Shown here piece by piece: positions 35,011-46,979 of a stretch of 64,000 nt of DNA. The first letter of the stretch is position 1, and each line of letters begins with the position of its first letter. The position numbers and the translations under genes were made by a program. Under the pieces are notes generated by a model. That model saw only the letters and a list, made by a program, of their open reading frames with translations, did no database searches and was not told where the DNA came from. The DNA comes from Sphagnum magellanicum (taxonomy: Eukaryota; Streptophyta; Sphagnopsida; Sphagnales; Sphagnaceae), in contig CM038920.1 in the NCBI GenBank assembly GCA_021904315.1, positions 8,804,001 through 8,868,000 of the forward strand, in the 5' to 3' direction.

Positions 35011-38000
35011 ATGGGAGCTTCAATGGAGAGAGCACCACAAAAGGCATCTCCTTGCATATCTATTCTCTAACCCAAATTATGCGAGCCCGTTAATCAGAAT
35101 CCTAGAAAGGACCTCATAATCTTACAAGGGATGTAAGTACAGATCCTAGTAAAGATCTCATAATGTGCACATTGAAAACAAAGTTCCCAAAACCTAAAGT
35201 AGGAGATTAAACAAATTTTTACTTTTGCTAGGTCTATGCATTTATTTTTTAGGCCTTTTGTTGTCAAAAATGGACAATTGCAGAAAGGAGCTTGGGATCA
35301 TTACATTTGATTCATTTGTTCATACCCGTCTCTTTTCCTCTTTCAACTGTATCAAAGCATGACTTGTTTATCAACAAGTTCATTATAAGAGCTTTAGAAC
35401 ATCCTAAAGTTGTTAGTTCCTAGTGCAAAGGTGTTGAAAGGAAAAGTAAAACAATCCAAAATGAAAGATTATTCTCAGCACAATTTTGTTGAAAGTTGAG
35501 AATGAGAAAAGAGTCTAGTTTGTGTGGATTCACATTACTAAACAAGTTATACAAAGCAAGGTTCTCCAAGTTCTTATACTATGTTGGTTCCATCAAAAAG
35601 TGATCTTGCTAAGGCCTAGAGCATCACCATGTCCAAGATCTTGTAGATATCAAGCTTTTGAATTGCAATGCACTGGGGAAATGCACCCCCACAACCTACA
35701 AAACAACCATAGATGTAGACTTAGTGTGGGAAGATTTTTCTAATTTTTTTTACTTCAATTTTTTCTATAGAAAAGCTAGAAACATGTTCATTCACTCATT
35801 ACCCTAACCTAACATAGTTCTTGTTTTCTTGGGATTTGTATAGTCCAAGGAGGAAAAGTTACTTCTTATGGGACCCAAACACTACCCCCAAACTTGCTAG
35901 AGGTTGGGGGATTGAAAGCTCCAAATCGATCATGAATTTGAATGTAGTTCGCAAATGTCAAAGTGGCATGATGAGTTGAGTTGCATTGATCCAAAAAAGC
36001 AAAACAACAATGTTTATTGTTTGCTAGTTTTCTTGACTTTTATGAAGAATCTTCAGTTTCAATTCCTCAAAAAACAAGAGGTGTCAATTTTAACTATCGG
36101 TTCACAAATAAATGGAACCTTAGGCCTAGTTTTGGTTTTAAATTGGTGGTAAATTACTAATTAAGCCCTAATTCCAAAAACCAATTTCCTGATAATTTCC
36201 AAGAATATGTATTTTAAAACATTTCAGTTTCAATTCCAATTTTGTAATTGATTTTTTATTCTAGTTTCAATTCCAAAACTTGGTCTACTTTCAAACTTGG
36301 TTTCAATTTTGGTTCTGAAACTCAAACCTAATTCTAATTCAATTATGGTTATGGCTAATTGGCATTGGAACCAATGGTTATAATGGCCCAAATTGGGTGA
36401 CTACCCAACACTAGAAAATAACATGCCCCCCTCCCCCTCGCATCCAAACCTTCCACACACACACGCACATAATTAATGGAATTATTGTTATTGTGAAATG
36501 TTCAAAGTTGCCAAACCAACAAAGTTTAATGAAAGCCATGGACATAGTGCAATGAAACCATAACATTTTAAGCAAGGCCAATAGGTTGTGGAACATACCT
36601 TTCACTTTTGTTTTATACCATTTGAATGGAAAAACTTGCATGTTTAGGAAAATGGGACCAGTGGATGTACTAACTAGAAATGAGGACAAACCAATTTTAG
36701 AACAAATCTTGGCCATGTTAAAAAATTAAACTATCCATTACCTTATAGGAATTAAAAATAAAAGGTTGAATTGACATAAACTAAACTTACCATATTATCA
36801 AATGGGTACTTGGAAACACATGGTGGTATTAGTTCAAATGATGAAATCCAAAATTGATCATTTGTATCGCAAAGGGTTCGAAGTTTATGGGGCACATGGG
36901 TTGACCATGACATCTTGTCATTTATTGTATGAAAACTTGTAAGGCATTTACATAGAACAAAAGTATAAACAACTTCGCATTTGGAACTTGAATGAAACCA
37001 AGTTGATTGAAAACATGATGCAAAGGTAGTAACTAAGTGCAATTCAAGTGAGGTTTCCAATAGCATTCACAAGTCTAAGGAATGGTTCATTTCAATCACA
37101 TTTAAAAAGAAACTAATGTATTTATGCCCTCCTTTGACATATTTAGGGGTGAACACATGTATGCAAGGACTACATTAAATTGTTTTGGCCAAGAACTTTG
37201 CTTGCATGGATGACATCATTTTTTATTTAAAAAGTTCTGTGTTATTGTCAAGAGGAGAGTCCCTAGTGGCATCTTTCATTACTAGAAAACGTTTAAACGT
37301 ATCACCATATAAAACCATTTAAGTGGGGTTTGGGTGGTTTTCCCAAAACCTAAACCACTAAAATTGGTGGATGAATGGACCTAGTCCATTATTATATTAA
37401 TATAGTGGCATTTTAGTGGTTGCTCCCATTAACAAATTTTGTTGCCAATTACATATGAAAACATTACAAAGGTCTTATTTATGGCATGGGTTTGAATTTC
37501 TTCCTCATTCCATTTGAATCTCTTTTGCTTCTAGCCAAGCTAAAAAAGCTTTAGAATTTATAATTTTTTGGTGAATGTTGCCACCAATACATTAATTCAT
37601 AAATGGGATTCATAGAAAGTTAATAACATAGTAGGAAAGGACATTGTTATAAATGTAACTTGATTTCATTTGTGAGTGTGGAAACTTGATTTGCAAGGTT
37701 GAAAAATGTAGGAGTGACTCGGTAGCTACTAGGGCATAAGATTTTCAAGCATATTTAGTTGGTGTTATTTGTGTGCTATTGGTACTCTCGTGTTGATGTT
37801 GTTACATTGTTATTTTTTATTAAAATGTTATTGTTACTCTTGAGATTTTATTGTTGTCGAAAGTGAATTAATGTGTTTTACGTTATTAATTGTTGAACCC
37901 TATTGCTTTAAGCATATGGTAGAAGGAAAAATTCAAATTTCAAAGTTTATTTCCAATTTTGGGCTTGTTTCATTCTAAGAAAAAAGGGTGTTTTGTAATT

Positions 38001-38400
38001 GGGCTTACAATTCAATTTTTGAGTTGCAATGACCATTTGCAACTCGTTGTATTTGTACACCCATGAGTATTATCAAACAAGTTGCATGAGTTGCAAGAGA
38101 TGCAACTCATTGTATATACAATCATACATTTGTGCAACTCATTGCAACTCAAGTGCAATTTCATCACAACAACTCCTTTTCAATTACTATGCAACACCCC
38201 TATGACTACAACCATAATGTCATGTTGACATCACTTTTCATCCATTCATCAAAATATAACACATAACACTATAAGGATTTTTTGGTGAATTTATTTTCAA
38301 AATATTGATATCCACCATCCATTATGATTATTCATTTTAAATGGTGTTAGATTATGACATGTGACATAATCAAAAATTGCCATGTGGCATATTAATTGAA
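35011..38400. other. Unassigned AT-rich DNA
   Basis: A CTGTATCAAAGCATGA word at 35348 resembles a decayed plant primer-binding site of the TGGTATCAGAGC type, but no LTR is visible, so I do not call an element. Around 36060-36390, TTTCAATTCCAA-type words recur. Around 38030-38165, TTGCAACTC recurs in both orientations. No gene recognised. Confidence 0.35.
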
Positions 38401-38404
38401 TTTT

Positions 38405-38575
38405 GGACACAAATATTTATTTATTTATTTATTTATTTAAGTACCTAAATAGGTTGGTACATAGCCATAGGTAAGTAAGTTGAAAGGTCTTACATACCAA
38501 CCTACCTACTTACTTACTTAGGTAAGCAAATAAGTAGGAAAGTAAAAAGGTAGGTGAATTAAAGAGTAACCACAT
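38405..38575. repeat. (ATTT)n microsatellite and TAGG/CCTA-rich stretch
   Basis: An (ATTT)n run at about 38415-38440 is followed by TACCTAAATAGG, TAGGTAAGTAAG, CAACCTACCTACTTAC and AAAAGGTAGG words. Confidence 0.8.
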
Positions 38576-38867
38576 AAAATTTTTATTTTGTTATGTGTTT
38601 TCCTTTAGGGTTAAACTTTTATGAGTTTATTCAAAAATGGCACATACATTTTAATGTGAGAATACAAGAGGAAGCACATCATTATATAGTTTGTGAGATC
38701 AGACATTGAAGACAAAACATATGGGTCAAATCTTTTAGTTGCACCTTAGTTGCGAATTGAGTTGTTACTACAAATAAAAAAATCCCACGTGTTTTGTGTT
38801 TGATCTTAATTTTGTAAATTATACAACTAAAGATATAATTACTTGAAATTTAATTTTTTGAAATAAA

Positions 38868-39035
38868 TATTAGATAATTAATTATCCAATTAATTATCAA
38901 AATAGTTATTGGATAATTAATTATCAAAATAATTATTTTGATAATTGATGATCTGAATTCAAATAAATTTCAATAATTATTCACCTAGATTGATGAAATT
39001 AATTATCAAAATTATTAATTTTAAAATTTAAATAA
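38868..39035. repeat. Cluster of AT palindromes
   Basis: ATAATTAATTAT, ATTAATTAT and TCAAAATAATTATTTTGA-like palindromes recur within about 160 bp. It could be a matrix-attachment or unwinding-prone segment, or a decayed stem-loop element. Confidence 0.6.
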
Positions 39036-40120
39036 TAAACATGAATTTGAGTAGAAGACATTGAAATATAAAAAGATGTATCCATATGTATACCTTTATT
39101 GAATGTTTAATGGAATATATACATTGCTTTTAATTTCAATTCAAAAGTAGACTTTCACCTTCCATGAAATTTTATGGTTTGATATGTATGTATACCAACA
39201 TGATATTGTGACTTGCAATGTAATGGAATATCATCAATACAACAATTGAACATTAGTCACAAAAAATAGGACTATAATATTTACATAGTGACAACCTAGT
39301 GGCATAATTAGTTGTACCAATGGGAATCATAGTTGAAATAAGTTGCAAGCAAGTTGAAAGTTTAATATGTAATGGGCGATGGAAATGCACATATGTGGCA
39401 TGATTGTATGTATCAAGGCCATGCACTAATTGCAAAATAGTTATTGATTGGGAGTTACATTTACACTAATTGTAATGTAGTTATCACACACAACTAAAGT
39501 GTAACTTGTCAAAAAATCAAACATGGTTGACTATAACCATATACACAATGTGTACATTCCACTATATGGGTGTCTCTCTTGTAATTAACTTGCAACTATA
39601 ATACAACTCCTTGATTTCCTAACATGGCATTTATTTTATTGATTCTTCGTATTTCCATGGGATAGTTGTAATATAGTTGTTTTGGAGCTCTAGATACAAG
39701 TTAATGTAGTTGTGATGGACATAATTTTTGATAGTTTTTATCGCATAACCTTACAAATTAAGGTTTCAACATGTGCATCCATTAGTTTTCTTCAAATCTG
39801 TGTTGATGTTTTTTGAAAAAAATTCCATTATTTTAAAATATGTTTCCTTTATATTAGTATGGGTAAAAATTTTGGTACTATTATGGGCATGCACTTGAAA
39901 TCTATTTTTTTGTCCATGGAAAAGAATGGCATGTGAATACTTGAATTTTGCACTATTTGGAATTTGGATGATTAATAATCATTCTTTAACCTAATGTGTT
40001 TGGTGTTTATGTTTTACAAATCCCAATTATGCAACAAGAGCAAGGTCATTAACATGTATAGTTGTTGGAACACCAACATCTACAACATGGTGTTGCAACA
40101 ACAAGCTCTAATTATCAATT
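39036..40120. other. Unassigned AT-rich DNA
   Basis: No gene or element ends recognised. Words of the type TAGTTGT / TTGCAACT recur. Confidence 0.4.
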
Positions 40121-40124
40121 TGCT

Positions 40125-40620
40125 AGCTTATTTAAACTAATTAGAGGCATGAAATTTTGTGGGTCCACCTATAGCTTCTGAAACATGTTGACCTTTTAGG
40201 CACCTTATATTGTGTTCATGCTTCATGTATTGCAAGTATAATGACATGATGTCAAATTGCAAACTTAACTTTGAATTAAATAACACAACTAGCTTGAAGT
40301 GGGGTCCTAGGTCTAATTTTCTAAAAAATAAGTATAGACATGGTAAAAGTCCATCCACTATTTGATGTTAGCTTATTCAAATTAACTGGAGGCATGAAAT
40401 TTTGTTTAAAGTTTCATGCCTTCAAACATGTTGATTCTACCATAGTATGTTCATGCTCCATTGCAAGTAATGTACATCAAATTGCAAGTTTCAACTTTGA
40501 ACTAAACAATTCAATTAACTTGAAGTGCGGTCTTAATTAGTTTGAATTTTTTTTAAGTACTTATACATATGTGACTAGTAAAAGTCCATCCATTATTTGA
40601 TGTTAGCTTATTTAACAAGA
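40125..40620 (+). repeat. ~240-bp tandem repeat, two copies plus partial third
   Basis: AGCTTATT(T/C)AA marks copies at 40125, 40370 and 40605 (spacings 245 and 235). Shared words include GGAGGCATGAAATTTTGT / AGAGGCATGAAATTTTGT, AAACATGTTGA, ATCAAATTGCAA and GTAAAAGTCCATCCA. The open frames on both strands here derive from the repeat. Confidence 0.9.
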
Positions 40621-40909
40621 AGAATGCATTACTAGGTGCCTATACAATGTGTATGTTGTCAACAAGGAAAGAAACACATTGTTTTACATGTTTTTATATG
40701 AGAGATCACAAACTGAATTTTTTTTTAGATTTGGAAGTAGTTTTTTACTATATTTAATAATCTAATTTGATGGACAATATGGCTTAAGTATTGTATGAAA
40801 GGAGTTTTGAAATTAAGTGTGGAGTTTTCCAAAAACATTTAGTAAAAAATCATGGGTAATCCAATGAAGTAATGTTTGGGCTCCTTTATTGAGGTTATTT
40901 GTAGTTTAA

Positions 40910-41853
40910 GGGCATATTCATAATCAAGGTACCTTTTTTTGGACATAGGATTCAAGGATTTTGTTTTTGCTATCTTCCAAATATAGAAGATAAATGGAAT
41001 AAATTTAAATGGGAGATAATGAATAATTCAAATTATGATAATTTTCATGATGGTGGTGATTTTTTGCATGTGTATGTTATTATGTTTAAATATTTTGGTT
41101 AAAAACTAGAAATGTAGAAAATGAGTACATAAGATTTTATATACAACTTAACATTTTTTTTTTACATGAAAATTTCCTACACATTTTGCTAACACTTGGG
41201 GCCACAAATTCTAAACCTAGTGAATACAAAAAATCAACCAAATGGAAAAAAAGGAATCATTTTCCTTGTTGCCCTTTCAAAATGGATTTTGTAGCCTTCA
41301 AAATTCTTATATCATATATTATTTAATCAAATGCATTGTATGAACATTGCCAAACGTAGATGTATGCAATATGTATCCATGAAAGAAAGTCAATTCCATT
41401 ATTTCGTACATTCCTTTTGATTCTTTTAAGATGAAAATTATAGTTAAGGCAAGGATTCAAATTATTTGAAAAGGCTTAAAAGAACATCTACGTTATATCC
41501 AATTTATTTTTGGATTTTTTTATAATATTAACATGACATCATTCTAGTTCTAACATATACCAATCCACTATAATCATGAAATACCATAGTACCTTGGCCA
41601 TTTCAACACATGTCCATCGAATAATTAATTAATTTTGAAATTCTCATTTCAACAAATGGAATATTCCTAAATATTCACTATTATCCTTCACAATATTTTT
41701 TGATTTGGAATAAATAATTTTTGAAAATAATATAATTAATGTCGAATTGACCAAGGTATCAAGGTAGTAAATGTAATAAAAATCCAAAATAGTCCTTTGT
41801 AGTCCTTTTTTCGTTAGACTATCCTTTTGAATACCTTGATTGTGAATATGCCC
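40910..41853. mobile_element. 944-bp non-autonomous DNA transposon with 22-bp terminal inverted repeats and TTAA flanks
   Basis: The left end GGGCATATTCATAATCAAGG (40910-40929) pairs with the right end CCTTGATTGTGAATATGCCC (41834-41853). The match runs 22 bp with one mismatch. Both ends are flanked by TTAA (40906-40909 and 41854-41857), which may be a 4-bp target duplication or part of the palindrome. The interior is AT-rich and has no transposase frame. A second, smaller element (41592-41756) sits inside it. TTAA duplication is known from piggyBac-like elements, but those end differently (CCC...GGG), so I do not assign a superfamily. Confidence 0.65.
41592..41756. mobile_element. 165-bp miniature inverted-repeat element, copy 1 (nested)
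   Basis: The ends CCTTGGCCATTTCAACAC and (AT)GTCGAATTGACCAAGG are inverted repeats with a few mismatches. TA flanks both ends (41590-41591 and 41757-41758), as expected for a TA target duplication (Tc1/mariner-Stowaway type, from family knowledge). The interior matches a second copy at 61075-61268, including AAATGGAATATTC, CACAATATTTTTTGATT and AAATAATTTTTGAAAA. It lies wholly within the larger TTAA-flanked element. Confidence 0.8.
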
Positions 41854-41857
41854 TTAA

Positions 41858-44800
41858 CGTAAAAATGACATTCAATGGAGTTCCATCAAAGAAATAATGT
41901 TGTTGGGTTTTTTTCATGGTCATATGCAATACAACATTTCATTCACATTATGTTGGTTTGTTGATTGATAGAACATGAAATTGGCTAGCACCACTTCAAA
42001 CATCGGACTTTCAATAACTAACAAATCACCTAAGAGTTTTGGAGGTGTTGTTATGACCCCCTACAATAGTGAGTTCATGGGGCCCTCTATTCTTTTTGCC
42101 ATAATCTTGAATAGTCTTTAACATATCAAAAAAATTATAATGTAATGTACAAATCATTATCACCCATGTAAAATTGTGAACCATAAGTGTTGGTGTGGCA
42201 CTTTGGCCTTATATGTGGGATTTTCATTCATTTGCTTGCCTTTGGGTCAATACCATTTTTGGTTAGAGATTATAAAATACATTTACCACATTGTATACCA
42301 CCATAAACCCATCCATACCCCCACCCACAAAACCACTTGTAACCTTGCCAATACCCTACACATACCCCCACCACTAAAACTTATGAATTCACCATTCACA
42401 AATATCCCACCAATAAAACCATTGAAAAAACCACAACTCTTAAACCATTCATGAGACCACTCAAGCACCCACTAATAAACAACTTGTCAATCACTATAAA
42501 CAATTGACAAACTATTCCTATACCCATTTACAAACACCCTTCTATGACAACAAATTCCACCACCAAAAGTTCGCTCATGAATAATAATTGTTGACCTCCC
42601 CACCCCACTTGCTTTTTTTTTTTTGTTGTAATTGTAAAAAATAATGAAATCCCCACTTGTTTATAAATAGCATGGTGCCCATTGAAACCATGTTTTAGTG
42701 GTTGTCCTTTGCCACATAGGATCAACCATCAGGGAACATCACAAACCAATGTATAGTGGTTTTGCTACATATCATTGAAAAAAGGGTAGTATGCTTTGTG
42801 GTATGGTTAAATGTTTTCCAATAATCTTTCAAATCAATTATGACCTTTTGATTTTAGATGGGCATGGCTCACATGTGTGATATTAAAAACAATTGGAATA
42901 AACTCAATACTATGGATTAGACATGGAACTACTCTTCTTAGCACACATTAATGCATGCCCTCCAACCTTTAGATGTAGCTTGTTTCAAACCATCCAAGAC
43001 TAGGCAAATGCAAAACAAAATCATGGTTAAAAAAAATTATACTTTAAACCAAACAAGGTGATGATGGTTAGTTGGGTAACCAAAGCCTTGGAATAAGTTT
43101 TGAGAAAAAAAACATAAAGATAGGGTTTAGGAATATAGGGATTTGGCCATTCAACCTTTATGAGATGTTTACAAACCTATAAATTATGGGACATCCCTCA
43201 AGTCCTAGGAATGTCCCCCAAAAAAGGACAGTGCTTAAAATTATATTTTTGAATCTTTGAAAATTTAGAAAGGGAGCATAATAATTTTGACTATCAAATG
43301 TTTGTGTGGAATAAGCTCTATTAATAAAAAAGTTCTAGTGATCAAAATTTAATGCAAATTGATGATGTTTCAAGAGCCCTTTTACATATTTAAAACATTC
43401 AAAATATGCTTATGAACATTTTTTTCTTTTCAAATGTCTTTTTCCTTATATCAAATGCACACCATTCCTTTTTTTAATTAAAGAGGGTTTTAATATTGAT
43501 GATTAAAAGAATAACATGAATTGAAAGTGGCAAAATTCTTGTTTATAACACATTTTGGCACTTTTGGCTCAATGTGTTTTGGCCTCAAAATTTATGACAT
43601 TTGAGGATGTGTTTTAAACAAAAGTTCTCCATTTTTTAATGGTATAAAATTTGGATGCAAAATAGATATGATATATGATTTAGATGTAGTCAAAAGTAAA
43701 TACATCTAACACATGTTGTAAATTTGGTGTGAAAAATGTAAATTTTGAAACAATAGACCAACACATGAATGTCTCACATCAAATGTAATCCTTCGAAAGA
43801 AACTAATTCAACCTTGGCATCCTTGGTTCATTATATTGTAATTATTTTGCCCCATAATGCAACTATTACATAAAATGTTAACCAATTTCTTTATCATAAA
43901 CACCTACAAACCACAAAGGAACCATGAATTAGTAGTTAAATCATATTTGGATACTCCATATTCTCAAGAAGACAATCAGCCCCTTGCACAAGTCTGACAC
44001 CCATGGTATGTAGACATTTGCCAACTTGTTGTCTTTCGCTACCACATTTGTTGGCAAGGAGGAACAATGGCAAATAGCCACACTAGTAGATTGGATTATA
44101 ACCAATCACATATATTAACCAAGTATGTGAATATTTTACAACTATAGGCATTGGAGAAGGAGCCAACATAGGAGATCAAGGAGCAAAGGTGAAGAGAGAA
44201 GGTTCTTACACATTAAATGATTTCAAAACTCTCATGATATTTAGGGGGTGGTCTAAAATATACTAGGGGTTAATAGTTTCATAATTATTGTAATTGCAAG
44301 AATTTTAGCTAGTGTAAATGTAGAACTTTCAAATGTCAAAGTGATTCACCTTACCATGCTTTACATGTTTACACGTTGTTGATGTTGTAGAAAACACTTG
44401 AAAATTGTAAAAACCTTGCATATTTTTAATCATTATCCAATACTATTCAAGTAAATAAAGATTGATTTTGTTTACATTTCATATTAATCAACATTATTTG
44501 AATGCATTTATAACATATACACACAACACAAAATGAATCTTAAATTTTCATGCTAATATAGATGTGCATAATGCATGTGTACAAGAGTTCAATCATAATA
44601 GACTTGGATAATATCATGTTGAAGAATATCATTTAAGAGTCCTTGTAAAGGTTATAAAATGAACATATTTTCGAATAGTTTGCTAATGTTCACGATTATG
44701 GATGAGTATAGTTTGGGCATGTGTTTCTTTTAAAAACTTCTACATTAACTTCACCCTATTTCCTAATGCTTTCAAACTAAATCAAGAAATAAAAAATTAA

Positions 44801-45225
44801 ATCCTAAAATTTACACAAAACAAGTAAACATTCTGCAAATCAAAATTTCAAATGACTTTGTTGTTTTAAAATCAATTTATTAAAATCACTTTTTCTAACC
44901 AAAAGATTTAAGCATTATTGTTTCTAAATTCTAATCCACTACATGGTCATCAAATGTTAATGAGATATTTCTCTTTCCCACTTGATGTAATCTCCTTTCC
45001 TAAATTTTGAACAGGTACAAACTACTCAATGCTAACAAGTACTCCAACTTGTAATGAAAACAAAAAACTATATTAAGAAATTAGAGTTTATACATTAGAG
45101 ATTTCAAAAAGTAAGTATGGAAAGTAGAGATCTAATGTCTTTCATTTTTTGCCATCCTTCCTTTGTACTCTAAATTTGAACTTTAAAATGCCTCGTGTAA
45201 ATCACCTAAACAATACCTAATTGAT
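41858..45225. other. Unassigned AT-rich DNA
   Basis: No gene recognised. The stretch near 42290-42540 is C/A-rich and low complexity, which keeps frames open on both strands (42176-42454 and 42283-42468). Confidence 0.4.
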
Positions 45226-45227
45226 AA

Positions 45228-45365
45228 AATTCTTTGTTTTAATCAACTAATAGAAACTATCTAGTAAAACTATAATAAATAGTCATACTTGCAGATGAAA
45301 CTCCTTATTCTAATCAACTAATAAAAACTAGCTAATAAAACTATTATAAATAGTTGAAATTTTCA
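45228..45365 (+). repeat. Two-copy tandem repeat, ~71-bp unit
   Basis: TAATCAACTAATA(G/A)AAACTA, (C/A)TAATAAAACTA-like and ATAAATAGT words occur twice, with TAATCAACTA at 45240 and 45311. Confidence 0.8.
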
Positions 45366-45394
45366 AATTTTGCTACCTACTTTGTTAGCTACCT

Positions 45395-45560
45395 ATTCTG
45401 CAAAGTATAGGTTTTATAAACTATTTGTTCTACCAATTACATGTTTTGTTAACTACATGTTTTATAAACTACATGTTCTACCAATTGCCTGTTCGTCAAC
45501 TATAGGTTCTATAGACTATCGGTTCAATAGGTGTCACTAATTCAACATGTGTCACCAGTT
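45395..45560 (+). repeat. Degenerate ~18-20-bp minisatellite
   Basis: Variants of GTTTTATAAACTA(C/T)(A/T)TGTTCTACCAATT recur head to tail with drift. Confidence 0.6.
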
Positions 45561-46420
45561 GAGTTACAACAAGTTATAGTGTGAGTACCAATTCATCAAC
45601 TACTGGTTAAAGTATTGGTTCACAAAGAAATTTGGTTAACAACTAGTCATGTTCAAGAGGAAACATTTTAGTAGTAGGTTATGTGGATGGGGTTATATGG
45701 CTTTGGAATATCCCATTAGTTTCAAAAGAAAGAGGCCAAGGGGAGTAGAATGATCCATGTCCTCCAACTTCCTTAAAAATGCCTCTTCGAAAATTAGATT
45801 TGGCCTTTGGCAAGGCAATGAAGATGCAAGTCATTCTATTAAATTGGTGTGGAAGCAATAAAACATGCAAGGGAGAAAGTGGGCTTCTTCATGTCTATGG
45901 TGACCATGATTTGAAGTCACTTTAATCTCTGACAATGGGTTTAGCTTTACACTTCATTACTTTCTATCAAATCTTATAAATTGCAATAATGTATTGGTCT
46001 AATTTTATGTTTCCTTTTTCAAGTCATTGAACATGCAAGTTTTTGTTGTAAAATCATTAAAGTTGTTAAACAATTTTTTTCAAGAAGTAACAACAACCCA
46101 TGTTGAAAGTGGACAACCTTCACAACTATTCCAGCTTTATGAATTCGGTAACAATCTTCAATCTTTTTACTTATATGTGTGTTGCAATATTTTGACAACT
46201 TGTTGATATTTGAGCATTGTATGCAAAGTTTTGAGGGGTTACTTAGATGGTCCAAGTAGTGCAACTTTGTGCATAGTCCTATACATTAATAACAAAATTG
46301 AAATGGATGGGGTTTTTATTAATTGTAACTTATGAACTACACTTCCCATTCATGTGATCTACTGCAAAGCACATTTGTAACTTTTAGCACCCCAAAATAA
46401 AAACAAAAACATATTTTATT
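45561..46420. other. Unassigned DNA
   Basis: No gene assigned. A GC-richer patch at 45680-45900 has open frames without motifs. Confidence 0.35.
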
Positions 46421-46423
46421 GAT

Positions 46424-46705
46424 GTGGATTGTGGCTTGTATGTTTTAGAAGCATGCCCATTTTGTTGGCATGTGAGGGAAGCTCTCACAAAACTTGATCT
46501 TTTAGCTGAGGTGTTCCTTATCATATTATGCACCACAAACCAATTTGAATATCAAACTTGGATGCATGTAATCACAACCATGATCTCTGTGAAATAATTT
46601 GTGCAAAATGAGGGGTGTGTTTAGGTGTATCCATGTCCCAAGGGTTCTATCTACCATCAATAATTTGTTAGAAGTGTTGGCGAAAGAGAATAATTTGTAA
46701 AATCA
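46424..46705 (+). pseudogene. Relic of a GST-like thioredoxin-fold protein with a preserved intron
   Basis: Exon A (46424-46510) encodes LYVLEACPFCWHVREALTK and LDLLAE. The CPFC motif plus VREAL matches the N-terminal thioredoxin fold of plant GST-family proteins of the At5g03880/At4g10000 type (from family knowledge). A GT donor at 46511 and a TTTAG acceptor ending 46624 define a 114-bp intron. Exon B starts at 46625 and reads VYPCPKGSIYHQ, the expected continuation of the family. Two TAA stops follow at 46661 and 46691, where the family has Glu and Gln respectively. The rest of the protein (later exons and second domain) was not found. Because the intron is kept, this is a fragment of a duplicated gene and not a processed copy. 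It is not expected to be functional. Confidence 0.7.
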
Positions 46706-46979
46706 TACCCCACCTCTTTTCAAGTTTAAACTACCAAAAGAAATCAAACAACTTACAATTTAGAGTTTTGGTGCCATCTTAAATCTAGCAACTTAGACTT
46801 TTCCATTAGGCAAAATCTTTAAAATCTCATGTACTAAGACTACAAGTGTCTCATAATTGACTATTTGGTATGATGATACTATCATGTTTTGATTATTTGT
46901 GATTTTCAAGGTCCAGATATGCTTCATATGGCAATGATTCTTTTTGGTATTGGATGTGGATGCACCTCCATTTTTGTTA

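Noticed and set aside
35340-35370. LTR retrotransposon primer-binding site (TGTATCAAAGCATGA)
   Set aside because: Only a loose match to the initiator-tRNA complement, and no LTR end, polypurine tract or pol motif nearby.
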